Shown here piece by piece: positions 23,038 through 36,700 of a DNA stretch of 64,000 nt (position 1 is the first letter of the stretch; every line of letters starts with the position of its first letter). Below the pieces are notes generated by a model. It saw only the letters and a program-made list of their open reading frames with translations. It ran no database searches and was not told the DNA's origin. This DNA comes from Metridium senile (Eukaryota; Cnidaria; Anthozoa; Actiniaria; Metridiidae), in the NCBI GenBank assembly GCA_949775045.1, contig OX459101.1, forward strand, positions 4,318,465 through 4,382,464, given 5' to 3'. Both the position numbers and the translations under genes were made by a program.

Positions 23038-26000
23038 TTATGCATATCTATTTAGACTGCAGCGTCTTCTAAACTCTTGGCCGTACTCGTGAATCCATTT
23101 ATTAGCAACTGAAATAAATAACAAACAAGCTTACTTGTTAGAATACTGTACTTATGATGATTATGATGATGGTAATGATAACGATGATAGCGATTGATGG
23201 TGATGATAGTGATAATGGTGATGATAGTGATAATGATGATGATGATGACAGTGATAATGATGATGATAATGCTAATGATGATGCTAATGATAGTGATAAT
23301 GATAGTGGTAATGATTACAATAATTATTATACCTACCCCATTTACTACCAACAAGCACCGGGCAAGCAGCATGTCTGGTACTATCATCGCCATCACCACT
23401 CGCTTTCAAGTTATACCAAAATGCTGCATCTCCCTGATGTCACAAACAAAAACCCATTACACATTTACACGAGTCTTAAGTTTCGTGCGGCCATATCGGT
23501 AACACAGCTATCCCAAAACACCCCAAAACAACTTTCTCCCGTTCCCCCCAAAAGAAACGCTTGCTACTCAGGCTACAATATAACAATATATAGTAACTCG
23601 GTGCTCCCTTTTCAAGACGGTGCCCCCATTGTTAACCGGGACGGTAGAAGCCTGACTGCAACCTTTTTATAAAACAAATATGAACAAGGCTTTGCTTCAT
23701 GTGAGTAAGATTGCTTACCTTAGTCGGCCATACAACTGTTCCTACTCTTGTAAAGACGGTCCCTCCTCCAGCTTCTACATCTGATAGCTAATAAAAATAA
23801 TCATTTTTTTTACTGTCTCAATTTTATAGCCAGCAACAAGTGTCCTAATACACACCCACTACCCATACATTGAATATTTTAGCACACGAGAACAACAGAT
23901 CAAACCACAGGAAGCCCAAACAATCCACTTTTACAGTAGACAAAAACTGTATTTTTATTTAAAGAAATACTCACATAGGCAAGGAATGTAGCTATTCTGT
24001 TTCCTGTACCAAGTGATGTAAATTTGTCTTCAAACTCCTGTAAAAAACCTAACTGTTAGCTTTAACTATTATCTATAAATCATAAGTTCTTTTAAATTGC
24101 TTTTGCCTACACTTTTACGCCTCAGTTTTAAAATTTTGTACATGTTAGCATAGCATATAAAAGCCTCTCCTTTCAAATTGTTTGCTACAACTACACCTTG
24201 CTACACCTGCAAATTTAAACCTGCTGGAAGGTTTTTCAGCAAGTTATATATACTTTTCACTTATGTCTGTGCTTTGAAATTTTTGAATAAATATATTTGT
24301 CACTTGTTGTGTCTTTTATACTAAAGTCAAATTCTTGATTTCTGATTGGGTTCAGTGGCCATGGTAAGGCGCGTCGCGTTGTAAATAGACTGAATCGGAA
24401 TATCGCAACCTTCCATTGTTTTTGATTGACTAGCATTGTGTTCACTATAATGTTTTCAAATTTATGAGAGGCTAGCCAGTGAAAAACAATAGTTATTCAA
24501 ATTGGTCGCCATTTATCGATTCTGTGTATATGTAAAATGAAATAGATGTACTAACCCTTGCAAAATCATAATGTGGCTCATAGTGGCCTCCTATTCCATA
24601 ATTGACAACCTGTAATGTATGAACATGTTAACGATATAAATCATCATCACGATCACCATCAGCAGCAGCAGAAGCATTTGTGATAATCATAATCATCATC
24701 ATCATCAACATCATCACCACCATTATTATCATAATTATCATATGAGCAATCATCAATATCATCATCATCATCATATCACTATATTATTCAATATTATCAT
24801 CAGAAAAAGCATTGTCATAATCATCATCATCATCACCATTATCATCATCATCATCATCATTACCATATGAGTAATCACCAATATTATCATCATCATCATA
24901 TCAAGTATATTATTCAATATTATCATCAGCAGAAGCATTGTCATAATCATCATCATCATCACCATTATCATCATCATCATCATTATCATATGAGTAATCA
25001 CCGATATTATCATCATCATCATATCAAGTATATTATTCAATATTATCATCAGCAGAAGCATTGTCATAATCATCATCATCATCACCATTATCATCATCAT
25101 CATCATTATCATATGAGTAATCACCGATATTATCATCATCATCATATCAAGTATATTATTCAATATTATCATCAGCAGAGGCATTGTCATAATCATCATC
25201 ATCATCACCATTATATCATCATCATCATAATCATCATTACCATATGAGTAATCACCAATATTATCATCATATCAAGTATATTATTCAATATTATCATCAG
25301 CAGAAGCATAGTCATAATCATCATCATAGGCTAGGTTTACATGGTACCGGACGAATTTTTGACCGGTCAAAAGATCGACCTGGACATGCTGTTCACACGG
25401 AACCAATCAATATTTTCGTTTTGTTCAGACAAGACCATTGGAACCGGGCAATTGTAAGTTTTGTCAGTGGTTATAACATATGTCCATGCTCACTGGGCTG
25501 TTCATTGCTACGTTTACACGGTACCGGACGAATATTCCACAGGTCAAAATGTTTACACCTACCGGTCAAAAATTCGTCCGGTACCGTGTGAACGTAGCCA
25601 TAATCATCATCAACATCATCATCATCATTATGATTTATCATATCACCAATTATTATCATCAACACCATCATCATTATGATTTATCATATCACCAATTATT
25701 ATCATCAACATCATCATCATCATTATGATTTATCATATCACCAATTATTATCATCAACATCATCATCATTATGATTTATCATATCACCAATTATTATCAT
25801 CAACATCATCATCATCATTATGATTTATCATATCACCAATTATTATCATCAACATCATCATCATTATGATTTATCATATCACCAATTATTATCATCAACA
25901 CCATCATCATCATTATGATTTATCATATCACCAATTATTATCATCAACATCTTCATCATTATGATTTATCATATCACCAATTATTATCATCAACACCATC

Positions 26001-29000
26001 ATCATTATGATTTATCATATCACCAATTATTATCATCAACATCATCATCATCATTATGATTTATCATATCACCAATTGTTATCATCAACACCATCATCAT
26101 CATCATTTATCATATCACCAATTATTATCATCAACATCATCATCATTATGATTTATCATATCACCAATTATTATCATCAACATCATCATTATGATTTATC
26201 ATATCACCAATTATTATCATCAACATCATCATCATCATTATGATTTATCATATCACCAATTTTTATCATCAACATCATCATCATTATGATTTATCATATC
26301 ACCAATTATTATCATCAACACCATCATTATCATTATGATTTATCATATCACCAATTATTATCATCAACATCTTCATCATTATGATTTATCATATCACCAA
26401 TTATTATCATCATCAACATCATCATTATGATTTATCATATCACCAATTATTATCATCAACACCATCATCATCATTATGATTTATCATATCACCAATTATT
26501 ATCATCAACATCATCATCATCATCATTTATCATATCACCAATTATTATCATCAACACCATCATCATCATTATGATTTATCATATCACCAATTATTATCAT
26601 CAACACCATCATCATCATTATGATTTATCATATCACCAATTATTATCATCAACACCATCATCATCATTATGATTTATCATATCACCAATTATTATCATCA
26701 ACACCATCATCATTATGATTTATCATATCACCAATTATTATCATCAACATCATCATCATCATTATGATTTATCATATCACCAATTGTTATCATCAACACC
26801 ATCATCATCATTATGATTTATCATATCACCAATTATTATCATCAACACCATCATCATTATGATTTATCATATCACCAATTATTATCATCAACACCATCAT
26901 CATTATGATTTATCATATCACCAATTATTATCATCAACATCATCATCATCATTATGATTTATCATATCACCAATTGTTATCATCAACACCATCATCATCA
27001 TCATTTATCATATCACCAATTATTATCATCAACATCATCATCATTATGATTTATCATATCACCAATTATTATCATCAACATCATCATCATTATGATTTAT
27101 CATATCACCAATTATTATCATCAACATCATCATCATCATTATGATTTATCATATCACCAATTTTTATCATCAACATCATCATCATTATGATTTATCATAT
27201 CACCAATTATTATCATCAACACCATCATTATCATTATGATTTATCATATCACCAATTATTATCATCAACATCTTCATCACCTCCATACCTGTAATTGTTC
27301 AGCAGTCGTCATGTGTACCGGATGATTCACAGGTCAAAATGTTTACACCGTACCTGTGAAAAATTCGTCCGGTACCGTAGCCATAATAATAATCATCATC
27401 ATCATCAATCATATCACCAATTATTATCATCAATATCATCACCATCAATCATCATCTCCATACCTGTAATTGTTCAGCGGTTGTCATGTTTAGTCCAGTA
27501 ATAGCTTCAACTCGTTTACTGATTTGTCTGACTTTATCATCTTCGTCATCTCCCAGCCACCCACTAATAACAAGGTCAGACAGTAATTAGTTAGTAAACA
27601 TTAACAAGACTCATCCAACATTGCAACATTGCAACAACAAATAGCTATTTAAGTATGTCTCTGTCTGTCTGTCGTTGTCTGTCTATTTGTCTGTTTGCTT
27701 GTCTGTCTGGCAGTGTCTGTCTATTGTTGTATGTCTGGCTGGCAGTGTCTGTCTGTCGTTGTTTGTCTGGCTGGCAGTGTCTGTCTGTCGTTGTATGTCT
27801 GGCTGGCAGTGTCTGTCTATTGTTAAATGTCTGGCTGGCAGTGTCTGTCTGTCGTTGTATGTCTGGCTGGCAGTGTCTGTCTGTCGTTGTATGTCTTTCT
27901 GGCAGTGTCTGTCTGTCGTTGTATGTCTTTCTGGCAGTGTCTGTCTGTCGTTGTATGTCTTTCTGGCAGTGTCTGTCTGTCGTTGTATGTCTGGCTGGCA
28001 GTGTCTGTTTGTCGTTGTATGTCTGTCTGGCAGTGTCTGTCTATTGTTGTATGTCTCGCTGGCAGTGTCTGTCTGTCGTTGTATGTCTTTCTGGCAGTGT
28101 CTGTCTATTGTTATATGTCTGTCTGGCAGTGTCTGTCTATTGTTATATGTCTATCTAGCAGTGTCTGTCTGTCGTTGTATGTCTGTCTGTCAGTGTCTGT
28201 CTGTCGTTGTATGTCTTTCTGGCAGTGTCTGTCTATTGTTATATATCTGGCTGGCAGTGTCTGTCTATTGTTATATATCTGGCTGGCAGTGTCTGTCTGT
28301 CGTTGTATGTCTTTCTGGCAGTGTCTGTCTATTGTTATATGTCTGGCTGGCAGTGTCTGTCTATTGTTATATGTCTGTCTAGCAGTGTCTGTCTATTGTT
28401 AATGTCTGTCTGGCAGTGTCTGTCTATTGTTATATGTCTTTCTGGCAGTGTCTGTCTATTGTTATATGTCTATCTGGCAGTGTCTGTCTATTGTTATATG
28501 TCTGTCTGGCAGTGTCTGTCTGTCGTTGTATGTCTGGCTGGCAGTGTCTGTCTATTGTTATATGTCTGTCTGGCAGTGTCTGTCTGTCGTTGTATGTCTG
28601 GCTGGAAGTGTCTGTCTATTGTTGTATGTCTGGCTGGAAGTGTCTGTCTGTCGTTGTATGTCTTTCTGGCAGTGTCTGTCTATTGTTATATGTCTGTTTG
28701 GCAGTGTCTGTCTGTCGTTGTATGTCTTTCTGGCAGTGTCTGTCTGTCGTTGTATGTCTTTCTGGCAGTGTCTGTCTATTGTTAAATGTCTGGCTGGCAG
28801 TGTCTGTCTGTCGTTGTATGTCTGGCTGCCAGTGTCTGTCTGTCGTTGTATGTCTTTCTGGCAGTGTCTGTCTATTGTTATATGTCTGTCTGACAGTGTT
28901 TTTTTTTGTCTTTTCTGTTTTTTTGTTTGGTGCTGTTTGCTGTTTGAATGAAGTATAAATGAATGATAAATAAATAAACAAATAAATAAATAACTTGAAA

Positions 29001-32000
29001 AATAAATAAATAAGAAATTGTGTATGTTTATTTAATAATTTAATTGATATTATCATTTAGAAATTTAGAAATAAACATATTTATAGTATTGAGGAATTTA
29101 ATATTTACTCTGACCATAAAACAAATTGTCATTATTTTTAGTTGTAAACTAGCTTAAATATGTGCCATTCACTGTAAATTTATCTATATTAAATAATTTT
29201 AGTATATCAAAAAGTTATTCATTTTTCTCATGAATGTTGAAGATTTGGGCCGTGCATTTCAACTCTTACAGCTGGCGATGGGTATATGGTAGATGATGGT
29301 GATTAATGTGCAAGATGAGTATACTATATGGTACGGTAGATGGTCTACCCTGAAACATCTAATATTTGTGAGAAAAACATATAACTTTTAACTTTTTAAT
29401 ATCTCATATCCACTATGAATAACGATGAATAACTTTTAATTAATAATTTTAATTATTTTGATTTACTAACTATTTACTATAAAATCATATATTTCATTTA
29501 TTACTATTCAATGTTAATTCTTTAATTTATCTACTGAGTAGACTTTTAGTATTTTAATTTGTTTTACGTACGTTATTATTTGCTTAATTGATATTAAATG
29601 TTTTAGGAAGAATGAAATTTATACACAGTAAAAAAATGTTAACTTAACTTTAACTCTTAAAAGCTTCGTCATCCTATACTAGTTAACTGGCTAGTTTTCA
29701 TTTTTAATGAGCTTTAAATGTCTTTATCAATGCCACCATCATTCATTATCATCATCAGCACCATCATTACCATCAATATAATTATAATCTTCATCACCAC
29801 TATTAGGACAACAAACAAAACAATCATCATCAACACTTCACTTAAGGGGGCTTTCATTTATTAGTGTATGGGGGGGTCGGCAATATTGAGGGGGTCACAT
29901 TATTTTCGGAAGCTAAATAGGGGGGTTGTTACTAATTGTATGCAGCTTTAGTAATAAACTGGGCAAATATAGGGGAGGTTATGATCTTTTTGACAACCAG
30001 GAAGGGGGGTTGCATAATATTTGGAAAAGACGACAGGTGATTTTGACACCCCCCCCCCCCCCCAATACACTAATTAATGAAAGCCCTCTATTGTCATATT
30101 AATAACAATATCATCATTATCATTGTGTCATCAATATCAATATCTTCAACATCATTCTCCTAATAGTGACATAACCAAATGTACCAGTCTTAAAATTTTT
30201 AAAGAGAACATTATTTACATAATACATTTTAAATAACAAATAAGATTTTATATAAAGATTTAACTTATTGTACATATTTATATATTTTATCTGTAAGTTA
30301 GGTCTGAAAAACTATTTGTGGAGCTCTAATAAAGTTATTATTATTAATTATTAACCACCAACACTATCATCATTACCATTTCGTTTACCCATAATGCAAG
30401 GCACACACAATTTTTAGAAGAATTATCTTTTGACCTGACAGGCGGTCATGAGGTTCTTACAGAGTCAGCTTAATTCTTGTTATATAAACACCTACAATTT
30501 ACAGTGGCCATACAGGCATAAAAAACAAAATGTTACTACACACACATGGTTGTCATGGAGATAGTATCCATGGAAACACACCTTTTACTGATGCGGTATT
30601 TGGCAAATTCAAGGTTTCCAGTGGATGGATTTTGGATAGTGGCACGACGAAGCTGTGACGACCAAAAAGCACTTTATTAGTACTTTGATTAGAATGAAAT
30701 CACTGGTGGCATTACCAATTTTGCTTTTTAAGTCAGGTGTTAACTTCCCGCAAGAACAGCAGTGATGTGGTAGTCATAAATTACTCAATTAGTATATTTT
30801 ATTAATGTTAAAAAATGAAATGAAATCTCTGTATCTATTGTTATTAACTTTGCTGGAGTTTTAAGCCAGACTTTGGTTAATATCTCAGAAGATAGCTAGT
30901 GAAGTGATGTGACAGACAGACAAAAATTAGTAAAGTAGTAATTTGGTTGAATATAAGTTACAAAATTAAAGTAAAATCCTCAATGGTGTTACCAATTTTG
31001 TTGGTCAACAGATTTACGCCAGGCTTAGGTTAATACCCAAGAAGAACAGAAATGCGGTGATGCAGCAGACAAAAATAAGCCAATTTAGTAATTTGGTTGA
31101 ATATATGTTAGAAACAAATTAAAGTAATAATCTGAGTGGTGTTACCAATTTTGCTGGTCAGCCAGGCTTAGGTATAAAGGTTAATTAATCCAAAAAGAAC
31201 TGCAGTGTGACAAAAATTACTCAATTAGTTAGGTAATTGTTAAGAGTTATGAAATTAAATTAAATCACATGTTATATTGGTGTTACCAATTTTGCTGGTC
31301 AGCAGTTTTAAGCCACGTATGGGTGAATTTTCAAGCAGATAGTGCAAACTGAACAAGCAAGGTGAAGTGACAAAAAAAAACATAATTAGTGCCCCAAAAA
31401 TTAAATTAATTATCTTTGAAAGGAGTACACATTACATCTTATCAATATTGGTAGGAGTTTAAGCTTTAAGTCTTCTTACATTGTGTTACAAGGCTAAACA
31501 CAACTGAGAGGGAGATCACTTTCAGACAGGCTTTGGTTAAATTCTCAGTAGGACATGCAGTATTAACTATATGGGGTTATGGTTAAAAGTTACAAATTAA
31601 AATAAACATATTTAATTCTGTTATAGGACCATGCTTCTGTTAATAAAATACCTCAGAAATTAGTGGATTAAATCAATTTCCAGTGAAGCTGTGCCACCAC
31701 AAGTTACTCCAGAGTAATTTGGTTAAATGTTATGAATCTCACCCACTTATTGTTTAAGTCAAACATTTTCCTCACACAAAACGATATATTTCTTCACAAA
31801 TTGCAGCTTATAAATATTATTCAATTTACATGATTCCAAATCAGCCTTTCAAAGCTTTTTTAAGAAAATAAGTTAAAACTTACAAAAAAGTTTTAGTTTA
31901 AAGTTTAAAAACTTTATAAGAGTTAAAACATTTTTATTAAAAAAACTAACTTAAAACTGTTTAAACTCAAGTTATATATGTGAATTTGTTTATGAAAAAA

Positions 32001-33549
32001 TGAAAGAAAAGTGAGAAACGCATGGATGCATGGGTAAATTGAAATATACATCAAATCAAAATATGGCGACCCATTTGGATTACTTTTGTTATGACTACCA
32101 AGCCTCATACAGGGTCCGTGCTGATGTCAGTAAACAAAATCTAAGGAGTTTTCAAGGACCAAAAAGAAATTTTTAAGCACTTTTGCTATTTTTAATTAAT
32201 CTTGTTGAACTTATTTTACAAAAATGATGTACAACACTAGAATTTTTACTTAACTTTAATTTGCAATACTAGAATTTTTACCCTACTTTAGCTAGAATTA
32301 AGGAGTTTTTAAGTAGTTTTTGCTGATTTTCTAAAATTCAAGGCCTTTTCAAGTGCCCTTAAAAACGTAAATCAAATTTAAGGAGTTTTCAAGGAGTTTA
32401 AGGAGTAGCACGAACCCTGTCATAAACATGTGAAAACTCCATTTTGTTATAACAACATCAATGTGAGGCTAAAAAGGCATGAACAATAGGAGGTCACCAT
32501 GTTTCAATTTGGTCTATTCCACCTTTTGCTTATCCTATAATTGGTGAATATCAGCTTTCCCCCAGGTTCCTTGATTGTTGCACGGTGAAGCTGGGCGGAA
32601 AAGGAATGTTGATAATTGTCGTCATAACACAAATAATTTGAACGTCCAGACAATTTATCTATCTTCTACTTTTTAATTCCTGATTTTCCACTATAATAAT
32701 TAATATTCAAGATCATCATTTTTTCCATGTTATTTTAATCATTTACATCATTCTCCTATTCATTATTTTGTCTATTTAATTAAGTTGTTTTTGTTAGAGA
32801 ATGCAATATTTAAGGATCGTTTGAAAAGCTATGCATTTTGTAGAAGTTTTGGACTCAAATTTGGTGTCATTTTATATTTTGCCAGTTTTGAGTCCTATTT
32901 TGAGTTGTAAGACTTTTTGGTTGTATTTTACGTTCTTTTCTTTTCAAACTTCACTTTGCTTTCTAAACAAAAACAATACATTGTATTTCTGTGTGAAAAT
33001 AGACTGATTCTCAGTACCGGTATTTCCTGATTTAAAATATCTACTTTTAGTGTTTTGTTTTCTGATTTTGCCAAATCTTGAAAGAAATCGAGTTTGGTGT
33101 GTGACAGAGATTCGTCATGATGTCGTCAAAACTGTGCTCTATTCAGTTATAAAGCACAGCGCTCGACCAATCAAACCGCGCGTAGTATCTCAAATATATA
33201 ATAATTATCTAAAGAGCAGTCATCAACACATATATTACACCAAATTACAATTTTAATATTTAACTTAATATTTAATATTTATACTTAATTAAGTGCAATA
33301 AGGTTATTAACTTTACTATTAATATTTCATTAATTAACAATTATTTACAAGGCATGGTGAATACCCCTATTAATATTTCATTAATTAACAATTATTTAGA
33401 AGACATGGTGAATACACCTTAATAAAACTAAGACAAAGTCAATCAAAGCCACAGTCCACACCCTGAAGCCTACAAAGGATGTTGGTAATTCTTATCTTTG
33501 TTTGAATTATTCATAGCATATTTTGGTTGTATATGTATTATATGTTATA

Positions 33550-33631
<82 letters not shown>

Positions 33632-33635
33632 TAAT

Positions 33636-33731
<96 letters not shown>

Positions 33732-36700
33732 TATAATTATAATACAATGTTTTAGGAGCAATATCAAGGTTCAATGCTCTTACAAAAAAAAAAAAAAACA
33801 ATCAAAAGAAAATTATTGGAAATGAAAAGTTTTGAGTTTGGATTTAAATAATGAGATGTTTTCTGTGTTTCTTATGTGTTGGGGCAATGTGTTCCATAGT
33901 TTAGGGGCTGAGAAATAAATCATAAATTACATTCATATATTGTATTACCGACATCCTTTGCAGGGTTCAAAGTGTGGACTGTAGCTTTAGACTAAATATT
34001 TTACATGTTTAATTATTATTATTTTATGTTTATTAGTGCTTATGTTAAATACCTTTTGCTTACTCTATACTCGGCACTTTCTAGAGAACCATCGTCTAGT
34101 GTTACTGTAGCACGGCCAAACTGTGTTTAGGTGCATGCATATATTAACAACATGCAGTTATTGTTATAATTATTATTGTGCATTAAGTGGTAATACCAGT
34201 TATTAATAATAAACAAAAACAAACAATGAAGAAGAGAGAGATCAAAGAAGTAAACAGTTATTCAATGAATAAAGAAGTGAATCAATTAATGATTGATTTA
34301 GGAAGGAAGGAAGCAAGGAAGCAAGGGAGAGAAGGAGGGCAGAAAGGGAGGATGAATGAATGGATGTACTACTTTTTTTTTGTGTGTATGAGTATGATCG
34401 TCGCGGAGAAATAAGCAATTTATGTAATTGCAATTATAGAAGCCCGAAAAAAATTCGGGACTTCATGACGGATGTACTACTAAAAGATGAATGAACTTAC
34501 CCTAGGTGTTGCAAGGCTCTTCACATACTGTATTTCTGAATCAGAAATAACATTCCTGATAATAAAGATCTCAGGTTTTACAAAGACTCTCTCTATTCTT
34601 CCAGGCTTTAAGATAGTAAGGGGGCTATCTGTTGTGTACCAGCACATCATTTTGCTAAGCTCCCATTTAGTCTGAATGAAATATATGAATGAGTTAATAA
34701 AAAAATAAATGAATGGATGGATTAATCAATTAATTGGTAAATACAGAGACCTTAGAATTAATAGACCCAATCAGCATGCACAGTGCTATATATGTATGTT
34801 TTGACCCAATTGAAATCCTTTTCTGTCTTATGTATTTCATACTGTCACATGAAACAAAAGTTCTTATTCCCAGAGGTTTTGAATTGGGTCTAAACATACA
34901 AATATAGCAACACATAAGCCAATTTGTTCTATTGATCAATTAACAAATTAAGTAAATTAAATCAATAGATGAATGAATAAGTGAATGAACAAATAAACAA
35001 AAAATTGAAATAAATGGGTGGGTGGGCAAATGAATGAACAGAGGAACAGACAAATGATGAATGTATAAATGAATGAATATTAATGAATAAATGAATAAAC
35101 AGATGAACAGATGAATAAATGCATGAATGACAACGAATGAATGGATGAATGAATGAATGAATGAATAGATGAATGACTGAATGAATGAATGAATGAATGA
35201 ATGAATGAATGAATGGATGAATAGATGAATGAATGAATAAAAGAATGAATGAACAAATGAATGGATGAATGAATGAATGAACAACTATATTTTGCATTGA
35301 ATTCAACTCTTACCATGTTTCTGATTTGTCCTCTACATAATTTCTCATAGTTTTGGAATGCTTTAGTACGATGAAAGGATTCTCTTTCCTTTTTCAGTTT
35401 AAATGGTTTAGACTGTTCATCAACCAGTGTCCCTGTGTCACCAAGTATACCAGTGGCTTGTGATTTCTTTAATTCACTACCAAAAAAGTTTACATTATCG
35501 GCAGCTCTTTCATGAGTTGGATCTGTGAAGTGAATCAACATAGTTAAGGCCTATTATAATAAATGATAGGTAATATAATATATATTTCAACTTATATTTA
35601 CAACTATCACTCCCTGTCGGGGCTCTTCTGTAAGGTTCGCTCACACTCACTACCACTACATTCAATATTTACAACACACAACTCTGCTCACATTTTGATT
35701 TTTGCGGAGGGATGAAAACCAGATAACCCGGAGAAAAACCCTTTGTGGCATAAGAGAGAACAACACATCAAACAAACTCTATTCATTTAATGAAATTTGT
35801 AACACAGTCTGTAAAAAATGTTAACTTAACTTTACTGACGTTTCCAGCTTTAGCCCTTCTTTGGTGCTACAAATTTCATTATATTACCTATCATATACAT
35901 CAAACACCGACTCAGCCTATACAAGTTTACTTGCTAGTGTCCAGTTATAAAAATAACTAACCTGATTTATTGATTAATTGAATAATAAATTTTAAAACAA
36001 ATTTCCCCAACTTTTCAAAAGCATATGAGAGCATGCTACTTGCATGTTTGCATGTTTATCAAATACATCAATTTGTATTTTATAAAAAAAATAGAAAACT
36101 TATATCATTGGCAGCTAGTTATAAACAATTTGTGTATTGTGAACTCCGTGGAAAATGTACCAGGGATGCTCGTCAGAAATTTTCAAAAATACCCCTAAAA
36201 GATAACGAAGTCTTTTAAAGAGGGCGTGGCTGGATGAATTTTACCCCCTAAGAGATACCTTTTAGTAAGTTTCCTTGTGTAGTTTTTATATCACACTTTA
36301 AAATACATATCAGAAGCGAACATCGATGTACTCTTCTCTCCTTTTTCGACACCCTAAGAGATACCAGAAATGGTAATTTTCAAAAATTTGCATTTGACAC
36401 CCTAAAAGATACGACAAGCATCCCGGCACTTTTTCCCCGGAGAACCCCCCCCCCCCTCCCCCTGGACTCTCGTGTTCTGCTAATCCTGCATGCTTTATAA
36501 CTACACACACAGCATACACACACGTTTCCCTCTCTTTAATAATCTATTTATCTATTAAACCTTTTTTATTAATTGTTCATTTATCCATCCTTTAACTACT
36601 TATTCATGGCTGTTTCAAATGGAAACTAGCGAGTAAACTAGTATAGGCTGCGTCAGTGTTTGATATAAATGATAGGTAATAGAATGAAATTTGTAACACC

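Noticed and set aside
27655..28958. Long overlapping open frames, Cys/Leu/Ser/Val-rich
   Set aside because: Several frames are open at once through a 32-bp minisatellite inside a gene B intron; periodic translation, no homology.
33507..33825. Poly-Asn/Ile/Tyr/Leu frames
   Set aside because: Translations of an AAT microsatellite.
33780..33990. Degraded retroelement coding end
   Set aside because: A short stretch reads vaguely like a repeat-encoded peptide, but no reverse transcriptase motif is seen and the segment lies inside an inverted-repeat element.
34501..34671. Apparent frameshift and stop in gene B exon 5
   Set aside because: It arose from miscounting a run: there are five G at 34620-34624 on the + strand, and with five the frame is open from TKWELS to LATPR.
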